The notes: generated by a model from the sequence alone, not told the origin. A stretch of 64,000 bases of DNA from Kineosporia corallincola (GCF_018499875.1 NZ_JAHBAY010000003.1:124001-188000), one strand, 5' to 3'. Shown: positions 8,782 to 17,684, numbered from the stretch's first letter. A program made the numbers and translations.

Positions 8782-9438
8782 ATGACCACGACACGATCGG
8801 CAACGCCACCGGTGGTTCCCCGGCACGAGTGGCAGCGGAATCTCGACGACCTGCTGGTCGAGGAGAAGCGGCTGACCCGGGCGCTCGACGCCCTGGCCGC
8901 CCGGCGCCGTCGCCTGCCGATGGTGGCGATGGGCGACTACACGTTCGCCGGGCCGGACGGCCCGCTCACGCTGGACGACCTGTTCCAGGGGCGCGGCCAG
9001 CTGATCGTGTACCAGTTCATGAACACCGGGCCGGACTCGTTGTGCCCCGGCTGCGTCACGATGATGGACAACGTGCCGCACCTGGATCACCTGAACCGGC
9101 GTGACATCAGCTGGCACATGGTGTCGAACATCCCGATCGAGCGGCTCACCGGGCTGGCCGCACGGTTCGGCTGGCTGTTCCCCTACGCCTCCAGCGCGGG
9201 CACCACGTTCAGCGCCGACTGCGGCGCGGGAGACGGTTTCGGCCTCAGCGCGTTCCTGCGCACGCCCGGCGGCGTGCACCAGACCTACTTCACCACCAGC
9301 CGGGGCGCCGACCGGTTCCGGTTCGACTTCAGCATGATGGACATCGCCCCCTTCGGGCGCGGCGAGACCTGGGAGGACTCCCCCGAGGGCTGGCCGCAGA
9401 CCCCGCCCTACGAGTGGTGGCGGCCCCGGGACGAGTGA
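8782..9438 (+). CDS. DUF899 family thioredoxin-like protein
   Basis: A 218-residue protein matching the DUF899 (thioredoxin-fold) family: EWQRNLDDLLVEEKRLTRAL near the start, FQGRGQLIVYQFMN, and CPGC at residues 88-91 (SLCPGCVTMMDN). The usual closing sequence is present: DRFRFDFSMMDIAPFGRGE then PPYEWWRPRDE. The two cysteines lie where a redox CxxC would sit in a thioredoxin fold, but the biochemical role of the family is not established. The gene is convergent with the deoR-type gene, separated by one hairpin. Confidence 0.85.
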   Translation: MTTTRSATPPVVPRHEWQRNLDDLLVEEKRLTRALDALAARRRRLPMVAMGDYTFAGPDGPLTLDDLFQGRGQLIVYQFMNTGPDSLCPGCVTMMDNVPHLDHLNRRDISWHMVSNIPIERLTGLAARFGWLFPYASSAGTTFSADCGAGDGFGLSAFLRTPGGVHQTYFTTSRGADRFRFDFSMMDIAPFGRGETWEDSPEGWPQTPPYEWWRPRDE

Positions 9439-9441
9439 GCC

Positions 9442-9477
9442 GGCCGCGCCCGCACCGGAGGGGATGCGGGCGCGGCC
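9442..9477. terminator. Bidirectional hairpin between convergent genes
   Basis: GGCCGCGCCCGCA (9442-9454) pairs perfectly with 9465-9477 around a 10-base loop. It fills nearly the whole gap between the DUF899 gene and the minus-strand regulator gene, so it can serve both. Confidence 0.8.
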
Positions 9478-9479
9478 TC

Positions 9480-10289
9480 TCAGGCCTCGGCCAGTTTCAC
9501 CCCGGCCGCGCGGATCGCCTCCGCGTCAGCCGGGGCCAGCGCCGAATCAGTGACGACGAGAGACAGGTCGCCCAGCTCGCAGACCCGGTACATGCCGAAC
9601 CGGCCGTACTTGGAACTGCCTGCCACCAGCACCGATTCGGTGGCGGCGGCCATCGCGGCGTGCTTCACGGCCACCTTGTCGGGGTAGGGGGTGGTCACCC
9701 CGCGGCGCAGGTCCCACGAGCTGCTGGAGATGAACGCCACGTCGAGGGCGATGCGCTCCAGCACCGCGGTGGCGAGCACCCCCACGCTGGAACGGTTCTG
9801 CCGGTCCACCGCACCGCCCACGTGGATCACCTCGATGTCGGCCTCGGAGACGAGCAGATCGTCGACGATCGCGAAATCGTTGGTGACGACGGTCATCCCC
9901 CGCAGCTCGACCAGGTGCGGCACCAGCTGGGCGATGGTGGTGCCGGCGTCGAGGTACACGGTCATCTGCTCGGTGAGCACCTCGGTGGCGGCCCGCGCCG
10001 CCATGGCCGCCTTCTCGGCCGGCTCCACCATCGACTTGTCGAGCCGCGACGCCTCGGCGGCCAGGTGCCGGCTGCCCGGTGCCCCGGCGATGCGCACACC
10101 GCCGGGCACCGGCACGACCCGGCCCTCCCGCTCGAGGGTGGCGATGTCGCGGCGCACCGTCATGTGCGACACCTCGAGCAGGTCGGTGAGCTGGTGCACC
10201 GACAGCACCCGCTCGCGCTGTAGGTGTTTCAGCAGCAACTCGCGACGCTGATCCGGGATCAGCGGGGTGTCCGTGGTTTCCTCACTCAT
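9480..10289 (-). CDS. DeoR/GlpR-family transcriptional regulator of the adjacent acid-sugar locus
   Basis: A 269-residue protein. The N-terminal DeoR helix-turn-helix reads RRELLLKHLQRERVLSVHQL then LLEVSHMTVRRDIATLEREG (residues 15-60). The C-terminal sugar-phosphate sensor domain has VYLDAGTTIAQLVPHL, MTVVTNDFAIVDDLL and FISSSSWDLRRGVTTP. DeoR regulators usually repress sugar catabolic genes and respond to a phosphorylated intermediate. It is the third gene of a minus-strand operon, 17 bases after the permease gene. It probably acts on the divergent region at 13.02-13.17 kb; the inducer is inferred to be a phosphorylated C4 acid. Confidence 0.88.
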   Translation of the reverse strand: MSEETTDTPLIPDQRRELLLKHLQRERVLSVHQLTDLLEVSHMTVRRDIATLEREGRVVPVPGGVRIAGAPGSRHLAAEASRLDKSMVEPAEKAAMAARAATEVLTEQMTVYLDAGTTIAQLVPHLVELRGMTVVTNDFAIVDDLLVSEADIEVIHVGGAVDRQNRSSVGVLATAVLERIALDVAFISSSSWDLRRGVTTPYPDKVAVKHAAMAAATESVLVAGSSKYGRFGMYRVCELGDLSLVVTDSALAPADAEAIRAAGVKLAEA

Positions 10290-10306
10290 CTCAATGGGTC
10301 AGTTGA

Positions 10307-11659
10307 TCAGATGATCGCGTCGAGCACCAGAACACCGACCAGACCGATGAGCGACTGGATGCTGAGGAACAGCGTCCAGGTGCGGAAGGTCTGCTTCACC
10401 GACAGCTGGTAGAACTCCTTGAACAGCCAGAACCCGGAGTCGTTGACGTGCGACAGCATCACCGAGCCGGAGGCCGTGGCCAGCACCAGGAGTTCCGGCG
10501 ACAGGGTCGGGTCGGCGGCCAGCAGCGGCGCCACGATGCCGGTGGCGGCGGTGGTCGCGACCGTGGCCGAGCCCAGGCAGATCCGCAGCAGGGCGGCGAC
10601 CAGCCAGGCCAGCGCGACGGCCGGGATCGACCAGTTGCCGGCGTGGTCGGCGATGATCGCGTCCACCCCGGTGGCCGTGAACATCTGCTTCAGCGCGCCA
10701 CCCGCACCCAGGATCAGGATGATCGGGCCGACGGCGCTCAGGCCCTTGCCCGACATCTTGTTCAGCTGGGCGGTGGAGTAACCGCTGCGCAGGCCGAGGG
10801 CGAAGAACGCGAACACGACGGCGATCAGCAGCGAGATGATCGAGTCGTTCAGGGCCTCGAACACGTTGTAGGGCGCGGTGCCCTCCGCGGTGTTCGCCGT
10901 CCCCACGGTGCCGATGAGCATGAGCACGGGCGGCAGCAGCACCGAGATCAGGCTCAGCGCCAGCGAGACCGGCCGGCCGGAACGCTCCGGCTCCACGTCG
11001 GTGACCGGCGCCGGGCCGGCGTCCAGGTCGGGGGCCGGGCCGAACCAGCGCTTAGCGAACCGGGTGAACAGCGGGCCGCAGACGATCGCCGTGGGCACCG
11101 CGATGATCAGGCCGTAGGCGATGGTCAGGCCGGTGTTGGCGCCGTACGCGCTGACCGCGGCGGTGGGTGAGGGGTGCGGGGGCAGCAGGCCGTGCGACAC
11201 GTACAGACCGGCCGCCAGCGGCAGGCCGACCCACAGCAGGTGCACGTTGCGGCGGCGGGCCACGGTGTACACCAGCGGCGCGAGCATCACGAAGCTGACG
11301 TCGAAAAGGTGCGGCAGGCCGATGATCACGGCCGCCACGCAGATCAGCGACGGAATCCAGGCGACCGGGCGCTGACCGAGGAACGAGTCCACGATCTTGT
11401 CGGCGCCGCCGGAGCCGAGCAGCAGGCTGCCCAGCACCACACCCAGGCCGATGGTCGGCGCGGTGCCACCCAGGATCGAGCCCACGCCGTCCTTGAAGGC
11501 ATCGATGACCTCGCCGGGGGTGAGCCCGTTGACCAGGCCGAGCCCGATCGCCGTGATCGACAGCGCGAGGAACGGGTTGAGCTTCAGCCGGGTGATCATC
11601 AGGATCAGCACGACCACGGCGGCGAATGCCCAGATCAGCGAGACCACTTCGGCGCTCAT
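10307..11659 (-). CDS. GntP-family gluconate/acid-sugar:H+ symporter
   Basis: A 450-residue polytopic membrane protein with about 12-14 hydrophobic segments and the GntP signatures: RLKLNPFLALSITAIGLGL, GLPHLFDVSFVMLAPLVY, SHGLLPPHPSPTAAVSAYGA, and the C-terminal ASGSVMLSHVNDSGFWLFKE. The family imports gluconate and related aldonic acids with protons. In this operon it likely imports threonate, erythronate or a similar C4 acid. The ATG overlaps the stop of the upstream oxidoreductase gene by 4 bases (ATGA), implying coupled translation. Confidence 0.9.
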   Translation of the reverse strand: MSAEVVSLIWAFAAVVVLILMITRLKLNPFLALSITAIGLGLVNGLTPGEVIDAFKDGVGSILGGTAPTIGLGVVLGSLLLGSGGADKIVDSFLGQRPVAWIPSLICVAAVIIGLPHLFDVSFVMLAPLVYTVARRRNVHLLWVGLPLAAGLYVSHGLLPPHPSPTAAVSAYGANTGLTIAYGLIIAVPTAIVCGPLFTRFAKRWFGPAPDLDAGPAPVTDVEPERSGRPVSLALSLISVLLPPVLMLIGTVGTANTAEGTAPYNVFEALNDSIISLLIAVVFAFFALGLRSGYSTAQLNKMSGKGLSAVGPIILILGAGGALKQMFTATGVDAIIADHAGNWSIPAVALAWLVAALLRICLGSATVATTAATGIVAPLLAADPTLSPELLVLATASGSVMLSHVNDSGFWLFKEFYQLSVKQTFRTWTLFLSIQSLIGLVGVLVLDAII

Positions 11660-13020
11660 GCGCGCAGGCCGTTCGTCCAGGCGTCCACCAGGCCGGCGTC
11701 GGCGTCGGCCAGGTCGGCGAAGGTGACCAGCTCGCCGGCCTTCACGTCGCGGGCCAGGGTGGCGTGCGCGGCCAGGTAGAACGGCGCGGTGTCGTCCGGG
11801 GCGTCCTCGATCGCCAGCATGACCGGGTCCACACCGTCGATCTCGTGGTGGTGCCCGCCCATCGTCAGCACGGTGCCGGCGGGCAGGTCGGTGCGGGCGC
11901 GCCCGGCCATCACGGCGTTCTGGCGCGGGTTCTCGACGCCCGAGCCGACCCCGAGGCGCACGGCCGACAGCAGCGAGATCGCGGTCTCCACACCCATCAC
12001 GTGGTAGGGCAGGTACAGGCAGGCGTACTTGCCGTCCTTGCTCACCACGTGGCCCTTGCCCTCGAGCAGCTTCCAGGTCCCGGCGTCGCCGGTGCGCACC
12101 ACGGCGAACACGCCGCCCGCGAAGCTGGCCTCGTCGGGACGCCGGAGCACGGTGAACACGTCCACCACGCCGGGCTTTCCGAGGATTCCGCCGTCCTCAC
12201 GCAGGCTGTAGACGTCGGCGAGCTCACTGATCCGGGTGAGCGGGTAGTGCAGCGGCTCGACGTCGGGCACGAAACCGCCGTGCGTGGTGACGACGGACAT
12301 CTCGCACGGGTCGGCGGCCGCGCGCAGCTTCAGGCTCTTCACCGTCTCGGCGCGCTTCAGCAGGGTCTGGCCGATGTCGTCGCCGAGCGTCATCAGGCCC
12401 GGCAGGTCACCCGCGGGCACGGTGGTGTCGAGGTAGCGGATCTCGTCGCCGTCCAGCACCACGTCGTACTCGCCGGACTTGCCGACGGCCACGATCTCCA
12501 GGCCGAGCGTGCGCACCCAGCTGATCAGGGCCAGCAGGTTCGCGGGCTGGTCGCCGTCCGCCGGGGTGTAGACCACGTCGTGCGCGGCGGCGACGCGGGC
12601 CAGCTCGACGCCGGTGACCGAGTCGACCTCCTTGCTGACCATGGCGACGTGACGGCCGGCGGTCAGGGCGGCACGGGCCATCCGGTAACCGTGGGCCGGG
12701 CTGCCGGTGCCCTCGACCAGGATGTCGAACCGTTCCGGGTCGAGCAGGTCCGCGCCGGGCACGATGGCGATCTTCCGCGCGTCCGTCCGGGTGAGTTCGT
12801 CGGCGGTACGGCAGATCACCAGGTCGTCCGCGTCGTAACCGAGCTCTAGGCAGAGCGCGTGGACCTTCTCCGGGTCCACGTCGCAGAGCACGGAGGGGTG
12901 TAGGGCGTCGATCAGCAGCGTCTGGGCGAGGAGGGTACGACCGAATCCGCCACCGGCCCCGGAGAGGGCGTAGCGGACGACTGCCGGACCGTGCTGTGAG
13001 AGCAGCAACCCGAGGTTCAT
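11656..13020 (-). CDS. COG4091-type NAD(P)-binding oxidoreductase with C-terminal SAF domain
   Basis: A 454-residue protein. Residues 15-130 form a Rossmann fold (VVRYALSGAGGGFGRTLLAQ, VLCDVDPEKV, FDILVEGTGSPAHG) like homoserine dehydrogenase. The middle part is the COG4091 core (VYTPADGDQPANLLALISWV). The end is an SAF module, RARTDLPAGTVLTMGG. Proteins of this type are often annotated as homoserine dehydrogenase or FlgA-like but are not proven to be either. Here it heads an operon with a GntP permease and DeoR regulator, divergent from a DUF1537 kinase and class II aldolase. It therefore probably oxidises the imported acid sugar, replacing the LtnD-type dehydrogenase of known tetronate pathways. 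Confidence 0.75.
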   Translation of the reverse strand: MNLGLLLSQHGPAVVRYALSGAGGGFGRTLLAQTLLIDALHPSVLCDVDPEKVHALCLELGYDADDLVICRTADELTRTDARKIAIVPGADLLDPERFDILVEGTGSPAHGYRMARAALTAGRHVAMVSKEVDSVTGVELARVAAAHDVVYTPADGDQPANLLALISWVRTLGLEIVAVGKSGEYDVVLDGDEIRYLDTTVPAGDLPGLMTLGDDIGQTLLKRAETVKSLKLRAAADPCEMSVVTTHGGFVPDVEPLHYPLTRISELADVYSLREDGGILGKPGVVDVFTVLRRPDEASFAGGVFAVVRTGDAGTWKLLEGKGHVVSKDGKYACLYLPYHVMGVETAISLLSAVRLGVGSGVENPRQNAVMAGRARTDLPAGTVLTMGGHHHEIDGVDPVMLAIEDAPDDTAPFYLAAHATLARDVKAGELVTFADLADADAGLVDAWTNGLRA

Positions 13021-13166
13021 GGTGTTCCTAACCAGAAGATCGTTCGGGCCGCCGAGGGTGAGACCTCGACGGTGAGGTGTTGCCCGAAGCTAACCACGAT
13101 TCACATCAGCGTCAACTGGTGTAACTTCGTTTCACACATCCTCTCATCGACTTCTTGGAGGGACGC
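13021..13166. promoter_or_regulatory. Divergent promoter/operator region of the acid-sugar locus
   Basis: This region separates the oxidoreductase operon from the kinase-aldolase operon and is less GC-rich than its surroundings. TTCACA occurs twice on the plus strand, at 13100-13105 and 13131-13136, exactly 31 bases (about three helical turns) apart. GTGT...ACAC flanks 13119-13137. Such repeats would suit a DeoR-type repressor. A strong ribosome-binding site GGAGGG lies at 13157-13162 for the kinase. The operator assignment is inference. Confidence 0.4.
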
Positions 13167-14492
13167 GTGCTCGGCGCCATTGCCGATGACTTCACCGGCG
13201 CGACCGACCTGGCGATGACGCTGGTCGCCCGCGGTTTCCGCACCGTGGTGTCGATCGGCGTCCCCGGTCACGAGCGGATCTCCGCCCTGGCTGCTCCTGA
13301 CGGGCAGACCGGCGCGGGGGCCGACGCGGTGGTCATCGCCCTGAAGACCCGCACCATCGAACCCTCGGCAGCCGTGGCCGCGAGCCGCAACGCTCTGCGT
13401 GGGTTGCGCCAGATGGGTGCGACGAGGGTCTACGACAAGTACTGCTCGACGTTCGACTCGACGCCGCGCGGCAATATCGGCCCGGTCCTCGACGCCCTGG
13501 CGGCTGATCTGGAAACGACGATCACGGTCGTCGTCCCCGCGTTCCCGGACGCGGGGCGCACCGTGGTCGACGGGCAGCTGTTCGTGCACGGCACGCCGCT
13601 GGCCGAGAGCCCGATGCGGCATCATCCGCTCACGCCGATGACCGATTCCGACGTGCCGCGGCTGTTGTCGGCGCAGAGCACGGCTGCGGTGTCGCTGATT
13701 CCGCTGGAGACGGTGCGGGCGGGGGTGACCGCGGTGCGGGCGGCGCTGGAGGCGGCCGGGGCTGGTCCGGGTGCCAGGGCTGGTTCTGCTGCGGGTTCGG
13801 GTTCAGGGGCGGGTGCGGGTCTGCGGGCCTTCGTGGTTGATGCCGAGACCGAACACGACCTCGCCGTCATCGCCGAGGCCACCGCGGATCTGCCGCTGGT
13901 CACCGGTGGTTCCGGCCTGGCCCTCGGGTTTTCCGGACCCGGCACTCCCCCGGTGATGCTGCCCACGCGGCCGGGGCCGCGCGCGGTGCTGGCCGGCAGC
14001 GCCTCGTCGGCCACCCGGGGCCAGATCGCGCACGCCCGTTCGCGGATGCCGCACCGTCGGCTCGACATCGACGCCCTGCGTGCCGATTTCGCCGGAACCG
14101 TGGCCGGGCTCGTGTCATGGGCCCGCGATCAATGGCTCGTGGACGACGAAAAGCCCGTCCTCGTCTACGCCGTCGGGGATCTGGCCGATGTGCAGCCCGC
14201 CACGGACCCCGGTGAGGTGCCCGCCGCCGATCTGGTCGAGCAAGCGCTGTCGCAGTTGGCGTCGGACTTCGCCGACGCCGGATGCCGTGAGCTGATCGTG
14301 GCCGGCGGCGAGACCTCCGGGGCCGTGGTGTCCGCGCTGGGCGTGCGGGAGCTGGTGATCGGGCAGCCGGTCGCTCCCGGGGTGACCTGGGCGAGCGGGG
14401 ACTCCCGCGGCCGGGTGATGAATCTGCTGCTGAAGTCGGGCAATTTCGGGGCCGAGGATCTGATGAGCGGGGCATGGACGGTGCTGGCATGA
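13167..14492 (+). CDS. DUF1537 four-carbon acid sugar kinase
   Basis: A 441-residue protein. GTG 13167, four bases after GGAGGG, gives the normal family N-terminus (LGAIADDFTGATDLAMTLVA); the TTG at 13155 would add four non-homologous residues. The N-terminal domain holds the substrate-binding ADDFTGATD motif and YDKYCSTFDSTPRGNIGPVLD. The C-terminal nucleotide domain has ELIVAGGETSGAVVSALGV and a LKSGNFGAEDLM ending. A glycine/alanine-rich linker (residues of about 200-215) joins the two. DUF1537 enzymes phosphorylate 2- or 3-oxo-tetronates, threonate, erythronate or 3-oxo-isoapionate; which one applies here cannot be read from sequence. It overlaps the aldolase gene by 4 bases. Confidence 0.88.
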   Translation: MLGAIADDFTGATDLAMTLVARGFRTVVSIGVPGHERISALAAPDGQTGAGADAVVIALKTRTIEPSAAVAASRNALRGLRQMGATRVYDKYCSTFDSTPRGNIGPVLDALAADLETTITVVVPAFPDAGRTVVDGQLFVHGTPLAESPMRHHPLTPMTDSDVPRLLSAQSTAAVSLIPLETVRAGVTAVRAALEAAGAGPGARAGSAAGSGSGAGAGLRAFVVDAETEHDLAVIAEATADLPLVTGGSGLALGFSGPGTPPVMLPTRPGPRAVLAGSASSATRGQIAHARSRMPHRRLDIDALRADFAGTVAGLVSWARDQWLVDDEKPVLVYAVGDLADVQPATDPGEVPAADLVEQALSQLASDFADAGCRELIVAGGETSGAVVSALGVRELVIGQPVAPGVTWASGDSRGRVMNLLLKSGNFGAEDLMSGAWTVLA

Positions 14493-15172
14493 CTTCGGGT
14501 GAAGCGTTGGAACCGGTCGGGGTGACCGGCCCGGCGGAGCGGGTGGCGCGCGAGCAGCTGGTCGAGACCGGCCGCCGCCTGGTCGAACTGGGCCTGAGCC
14601 CGGGAACCTCGGGCAACATCAGCGTGCGGGTCGGGACGACGATGTTCATCACCCCGACCAACGTGTCGATGGGCGAACTCGACCCGGACCACCTGGCTGT
14701 GCTGAGCATCGACGGTGAGCACCTCGACGGCCCGCGCCCGTCCAAGGAGTTCACGCTGCACGGCGCCTTCTACCGCCGCACCCCCGACGCCGGCGCGGTG
14801 GTGCACCTGCACAGCGTGAACGCCGTGGCCGTGGCCTGCCTGGAGCCGTGGTCGGACGCCAGCGCGGTCGGCCCGATCACCCCGTACTTCGTGATGCGGG
14901 TCGGGCAGACACCGCTGATCAGCTACGCCCCGCCCGGCGACAAGGCCCAGGCCGACGAACTGGAGGCCCTGGACCTGCCGTTCCGCGCGGCGCTGCTGGC
15001 CAATCACGGATCGGTGGTGGCCCAGGCCGACCTGACCTCGGCCATGAACGCCGCCATCGAGCTCGAAGAGGCTTGCAAGCTGACACTTCTCACGAACGGT
15101 CAGAGTCCTCGTCTGCTCTCCCCCACCCAGGCGTCGGAGCTGGCGTCGAAGTACGGCAGCTACTGGGGCTGA
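14489..15172 (+). CDS. Class II aldolase/adducin-family protein, probable oxo-tetronate-4-phosphate decarboxylase (OtnC/OiaC-like)
   Basis: A 227-residue protein. ATG 14489 overlaps the kinase stop (ATGA); ATG 14474 is also possible. Class II aldolase motifs include LGLSPGTSGNISVRVG, the Zn ligands HLHS in GAVVHLHSVNAVAVAC, and the third histidine in LLANHGSVVAQ. EFTLHGAFYRR contributes the catalytic acid region. Paired with a DUF1537 kinase, such proteins decarboxylate 3-oxo-acid 4-phosphates to a triose or tetrose phosphate such as DHAP. The final part (TNGQSPRLLSPTQASELASK) is typical of the subfamily. An isomerase of the OtnI type is not present next to it. Confidence 0.85.
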   Translation: MTSGEALEPVGVTGPAERVAREQLVETGRRLVELGLSPGTSGNISVRVGTTMFITPTNVSMGELDPDHLAVLSIDGEHLDGPRPSKEFTLHGAFYRRTPDAGAVVHLHSVNAVAVACLEPWSDASAVGPITPYFVMRVGQTPLISYAPPGDKAQADELEALDLPFRAALLANHGSVVAQADLTSAMNAAIELEEACKLTLLTNGQSPRLLSPTQASELASKYGSYWG

Positions 15173-15205
15173 CCGGCGAGCTGCTGGCCGAGGGCGGCTG
15201 ATCCG

Positions 15206-15436
15206 TCATTGCGGCGCCGCCTCCGGCCGCACTATCACCGGCCGCACCACCCCTGGCCGCACCACCCCTGGCCGCACCACCCCTGGCCGCACCACCCCTG
15301 GCCGCACCACCATCGGCCGCACCGCCCCTGGTCGCACCACCATCGGCCGCACGGCCGCTGGTCGCACCACCATCGGCCGCACCGCCCCTGGCTGGAACGT
15401 GCGATTCGGTCTCATGTCTGGTCGTTCCTCGATCAC
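15206..15436 (-). CDS. Possible small pentapeptide-repeat ORF (VRPGV repeats), coupled to the epimerase gene
   Basis: GTG 15436 overlaps the stop of the upstream epimerase gene by 4 bases (GTGA). The 76 codons encode an N-terminal [14 protein letters not shown] followed by eleven 5-residue repeats of the form VRPGV / VRPMV, ending in VRPEAAPQ. The protein would be basic, proline-rich and extended. The coupling start is suggestive, but no ribosome-binding site or homologue is recognised and the plus strand is also open. Translation of the underlying 15-bp DNA repeat by chance is a real alternative. Confidence 0.25.
   Translation of the reverse strand: MIEERPDMRPNRTFQPGAVRPMVVRPAAVRPMVVRPGAVRPMVVRPGVVRPGVVRPGVVRPGVVRPVIVRPEAAPQ
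15225..15389. repeat. Eleven tandem 15-bp repeats
   Basis: Eleven consecutive 15-base units. Four units (15240-15299) are identical GGCCGCACCACCCCT; the others differ by 1-5 bases, with an alternating pattern of ...CCCCT and ...CCATC endings from 15300 onward. The period is exactly five codons, so all frames stay open. It lies between the 3' ends of the aldolase gene and the sugar-epimerase gene. Confidence 0.95.
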
Positions 15437-16404
15437 ACCTTGAGCCGATCCTCCTCCAGCTGGCGGAAGTGGTCGATGGTGGCGCGCAGCCCTTCGGCCA
15501 GGTCGACCCGGGGCGCCCAGCCGAGCACCCGCCGTGCCAGGGTGACCTCGGGACGGCGCACGCTCGGATCGTCCTCCGGCCGCTCCACCATCACGATCGG
15601 GCTGCTGGAGCCGGTCAGGTCGCGGATCATCACAGCCAGGTCGAGCATCGAGATCTCCTGTGGGTTACCGATGTTGATCGGCCCCGGGTGCCGGCTGAGC
15701 ATCAGCCGCCAGATGCCCTCGACCAGATCGTCCACGAACTGGATCGACCTGGTCTGTGAGCCGTCACCGGCCACGGTGATCGGTTCGCCCGCCAGCGCCT
15801 GCCGCACGAAGGTGGGCACGGCCCGTCCGTCGTGCGGGTTCATCCGCGGACCGTGGGTGTTGAAAATGCGGGCGATCGACGTGAGCACCCCGTGGGTGGT
15901 GCGGTAGGTGACCGTGAGAGCCTCGGCGAACCGCTTGGACTCGTCGTACACCGCCCGCGGGCCGACCGGGTTGACGTTGCCGAAATAGGTTTCTGGCTGC
16001 GGGTGCACGAGCGGGTCGCCGTAGGCCTCCGAGGTCGAGGCCAGCACGAACGAGGCGCCCTTGAGCCGGGCGAGTTCCAGGGCGTTCAGGGTGCCGATCG
16101 AGCCGACCTTCAGCGTCGCGATCGGCATCTGGAGGTAGGAGACGGGCGAGGCCGGTGAAGCGAAGTGCAGGACGGTGTCGACCCGCCCGGCCACCCGCAG
16201 GTACTCGCTGACGTCGGTGTCGAGCAGTTGGAAGGCCGGTCCGGCGTCGAGCAGGTGCTCGACGTTCTCAGAGCTTCCGGTGCAGAAGTTGTCGACGCAG
16301 ACCACTTCGTGGCCCTCGTGGAGCAGACGCTCGCACAGGTGCGATCCGAGGAAACCCGCACCCCCGGTGACGACCACGCGCGGCCGTGCCGCGGCCTTGT
16401 TCAT
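15433..16404 (-). CDS. NAD-dependent epimerase/dehydratase, UDP-glucuronate decarboxylase (UXS)-like
   Basis: A 323-residue extended SDR. The NAD-binding motif is [19 protein letters not shown] at the N-terminus, with Asp in [18 protein letters not shown] as in UXS enzymes. The active-site block is [18 protein letters not shown], with Tyr/Lys in [15 protein letters not shown]. The UXS-type [20 protein letters not shown] and [18 protein letters not shown] follow. UXS converts UDP-glucuronate to UDP-xylose; other NDP-sugar substrates are possible. It is fourth in line after the aminotransferase (10-base gap), suggesting that the pathway product is glycosylated or contains a sugar-derived part. 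Confidence 0.85.
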   Translation of the reverse strand: MNKAAARPRVVVTGGAGFLGSHLCERLLHEGHEVVCVDNFCTGSSENVEHLLDAGPAFQLLDTDVSEYLRVAGRVDTVLHFASPASPVSYLQMPIATLKVGSIGTLNALELARLKGASFVLASTSEAYGDPLVHPQPETYFGNVNPVGPRAVYDESKRFAEALTVTYRTTHGVLTSIARIFNTHGPRMNPHDGRAVPTFVRQALAGEPITVAGDGSQTRSIQFVDDLVEGIWRLMLSRHPGPINIGNPQEISMLDLAVMIRDLTGSSSPIVMVERPEDDPSVRRPEVTLARRVLGWAPRVDLAEGLRATIDHFRQLEEDRLKV

Positions 16405-16414
16405 GGGTCCGTCC

Positions 16415-17656
16415 TCACTGACGTGTCGGTGTGAAGTGTTCGAGCCGGGCGCAGGCCTCGTCGAGCACAGCCTGCTGCTTGGCGAAGCAGAAGCGCAGAA
16501 GCCCGTCGCCGGCGTCGTTCTGGTAGAAGGCGCTGCCCGGAACCGCGGCCACCCCGGCTTCCCGCACCAGCGAGAGGGCTGCCTGGCGGGAGGTGGTATA
16601 CCCCCAGCCGGTCACGTCGGCCATGACGTAGTAAGCGCCTTCGGGCACGATGGGCCGGGCCCCGATCCGGTCGAGAACGCCGCACAGCTGATCGCGCTTG
16701 CGCTGGTAGTCGTCGGCCAGGGCGGTGAAATACGAGGGTGGGAGGCCGAATCCGGCTGTCACCCCGTGTTGCAGCGGAGTCGGTGCGCAGACGTAGTACA
16801 GATCGTTGACCAGGTTGATCGCCCGGGCCAGCGGCGCCGGTGCCGCGACGTAGCCGAGCCGCCAGCCGGTGATGCTGAACGTCTTCGACAGACCCGAGAT
16901 AGTGACGGTGCGGTCGTGGAGAGCGCCGACGGTCGCGGGTGAGATGTGCGGGCGGCCGTCGAAGCGGATGTACTCGTAGATCTCGTCGGTGATCACGAGC
17001 AGGTCGTGCCGGTGCGCCACCCGGGCCACGGCCTCCAGCTCGGCCCGCGAGAACATCCGGCCGCTGGGGTTGGCCGGGGTGCAGATGACGAGGGCGCGGG
17101 TGTTCGCCCGGACCGCGTCTTCCAGCGCCTGCTCGGTCAGCTCGAAGCCGGGCGCCCGCAGGGTGACGAACTGCGGCTCCAGACCGGCGATCACCGCCGA
17201 GCTGCGGTGGTACCCGTAGAAGGGTTCTGTGAGCAGGATGCCGTCACCCACGTCGAGCAGGGCGTTGACCGTCGCGGTGAAAGCCCCTGTGGCACCCACG
17301 GTCACGACGATCTCGTGGTCGGGGTCGGTGGTGATGCCGTTGTGGTGCTGGAGTTTGGTGGCGATCGCCTGCCGGAGGCCGATGTCTCCCTCCGGATAGC
17401 TGTAGGTGCTCAGACCGGCGTCCACCGCGGCCTTGGTGGCCTCGGCCACCGGCAGCGGGGTGGGCAGGTCGCAGATGCCCTGGGCGAGGTTGATCGCGCC
17501 GTGCCGGTCACTTTCCCGGCTCATCGCGCGGATGTCCGACAGCTCCAGCCCGTCGAGACGCCGGGACCGGGAGACACCCCGGCCCGCCGACCCCGTGTGC
17601 CGCTTCTCAGCCGTGGTTTTGAGACGTGCGTCGACATCATTCTGGGTGAACGGCAT
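16415..17656 (-). CDS. Class I/II pyridoxal-phosphate aminotransferase (aspartate aminotransferase fold)
   Basis: A 413-residue protein. ATG 17656 is preceded by AGGAGA at 17664-17669; the longer upstream frame is not supported. After a basic N-terminal tail it shows the fold-type I landmarks [82 protein letters not shown], and the PLP lysine in [19 protein letters not shown]. Donor and acceptor are unknown. It follows the SDR gene by 71 bases. Together with the alpha-oxoamine synthase it provides a second PLP enzyme in the same operon, which suggests either amino-donor supply or a second amination of the product. Confidence 0.88.
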   Translation of the reverse strand: MPFTQNDVDARLKTTAEKRHTGSAGRGVSRSRRLDGLELSDIRAMSRESDRHGAINLAQGICDLPTPLPVAEATKAAVDAGLSTYSYPEGDIGLRQAIATKLQHHNGITTDPDHEIVVTVGATGAFTATVNALLDVGDGILLTEPFYGYHRSSAVIAGLEPQFVTLRAPGFELTEQALEDAVRANTRALVICTPANPSGRMFSRAELEAVARVAHRHDLLVITDEIYEYIRFDGRPHISPATVGALHDRTVTISGLSKTFSITGWRLGYVAAPAPLARAINLVNDLYYVCAPTPLQHGVTAGFGLPPSYFTALADDYQRKRDQLCGVLDRIGARPIVPEGAYYVMADVTGWGYTTSRQAALSLVREAGVAAVPGSAFYQNDAGDGLLRFCFAKQQAVLDEACARLEHFTPTRQ

Positions 17657-17684
17657 GTGTGGTCTCCTGTTTCGGGCATCGACT

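Noticed and set aside
15225-15389. Possible CRISPR-like array
   Set aside because: The units are 15 bases and contiguous, with no unique spacers and no cas genes; it is a minisatellite.
16415-16450. A TGTCGGTG match at 16423-16430 as another PafBC promoter
   Set aside because: The expected TANNNT at the right distance is missing and the site lies inside the 3' end of the aminotransferase gene.
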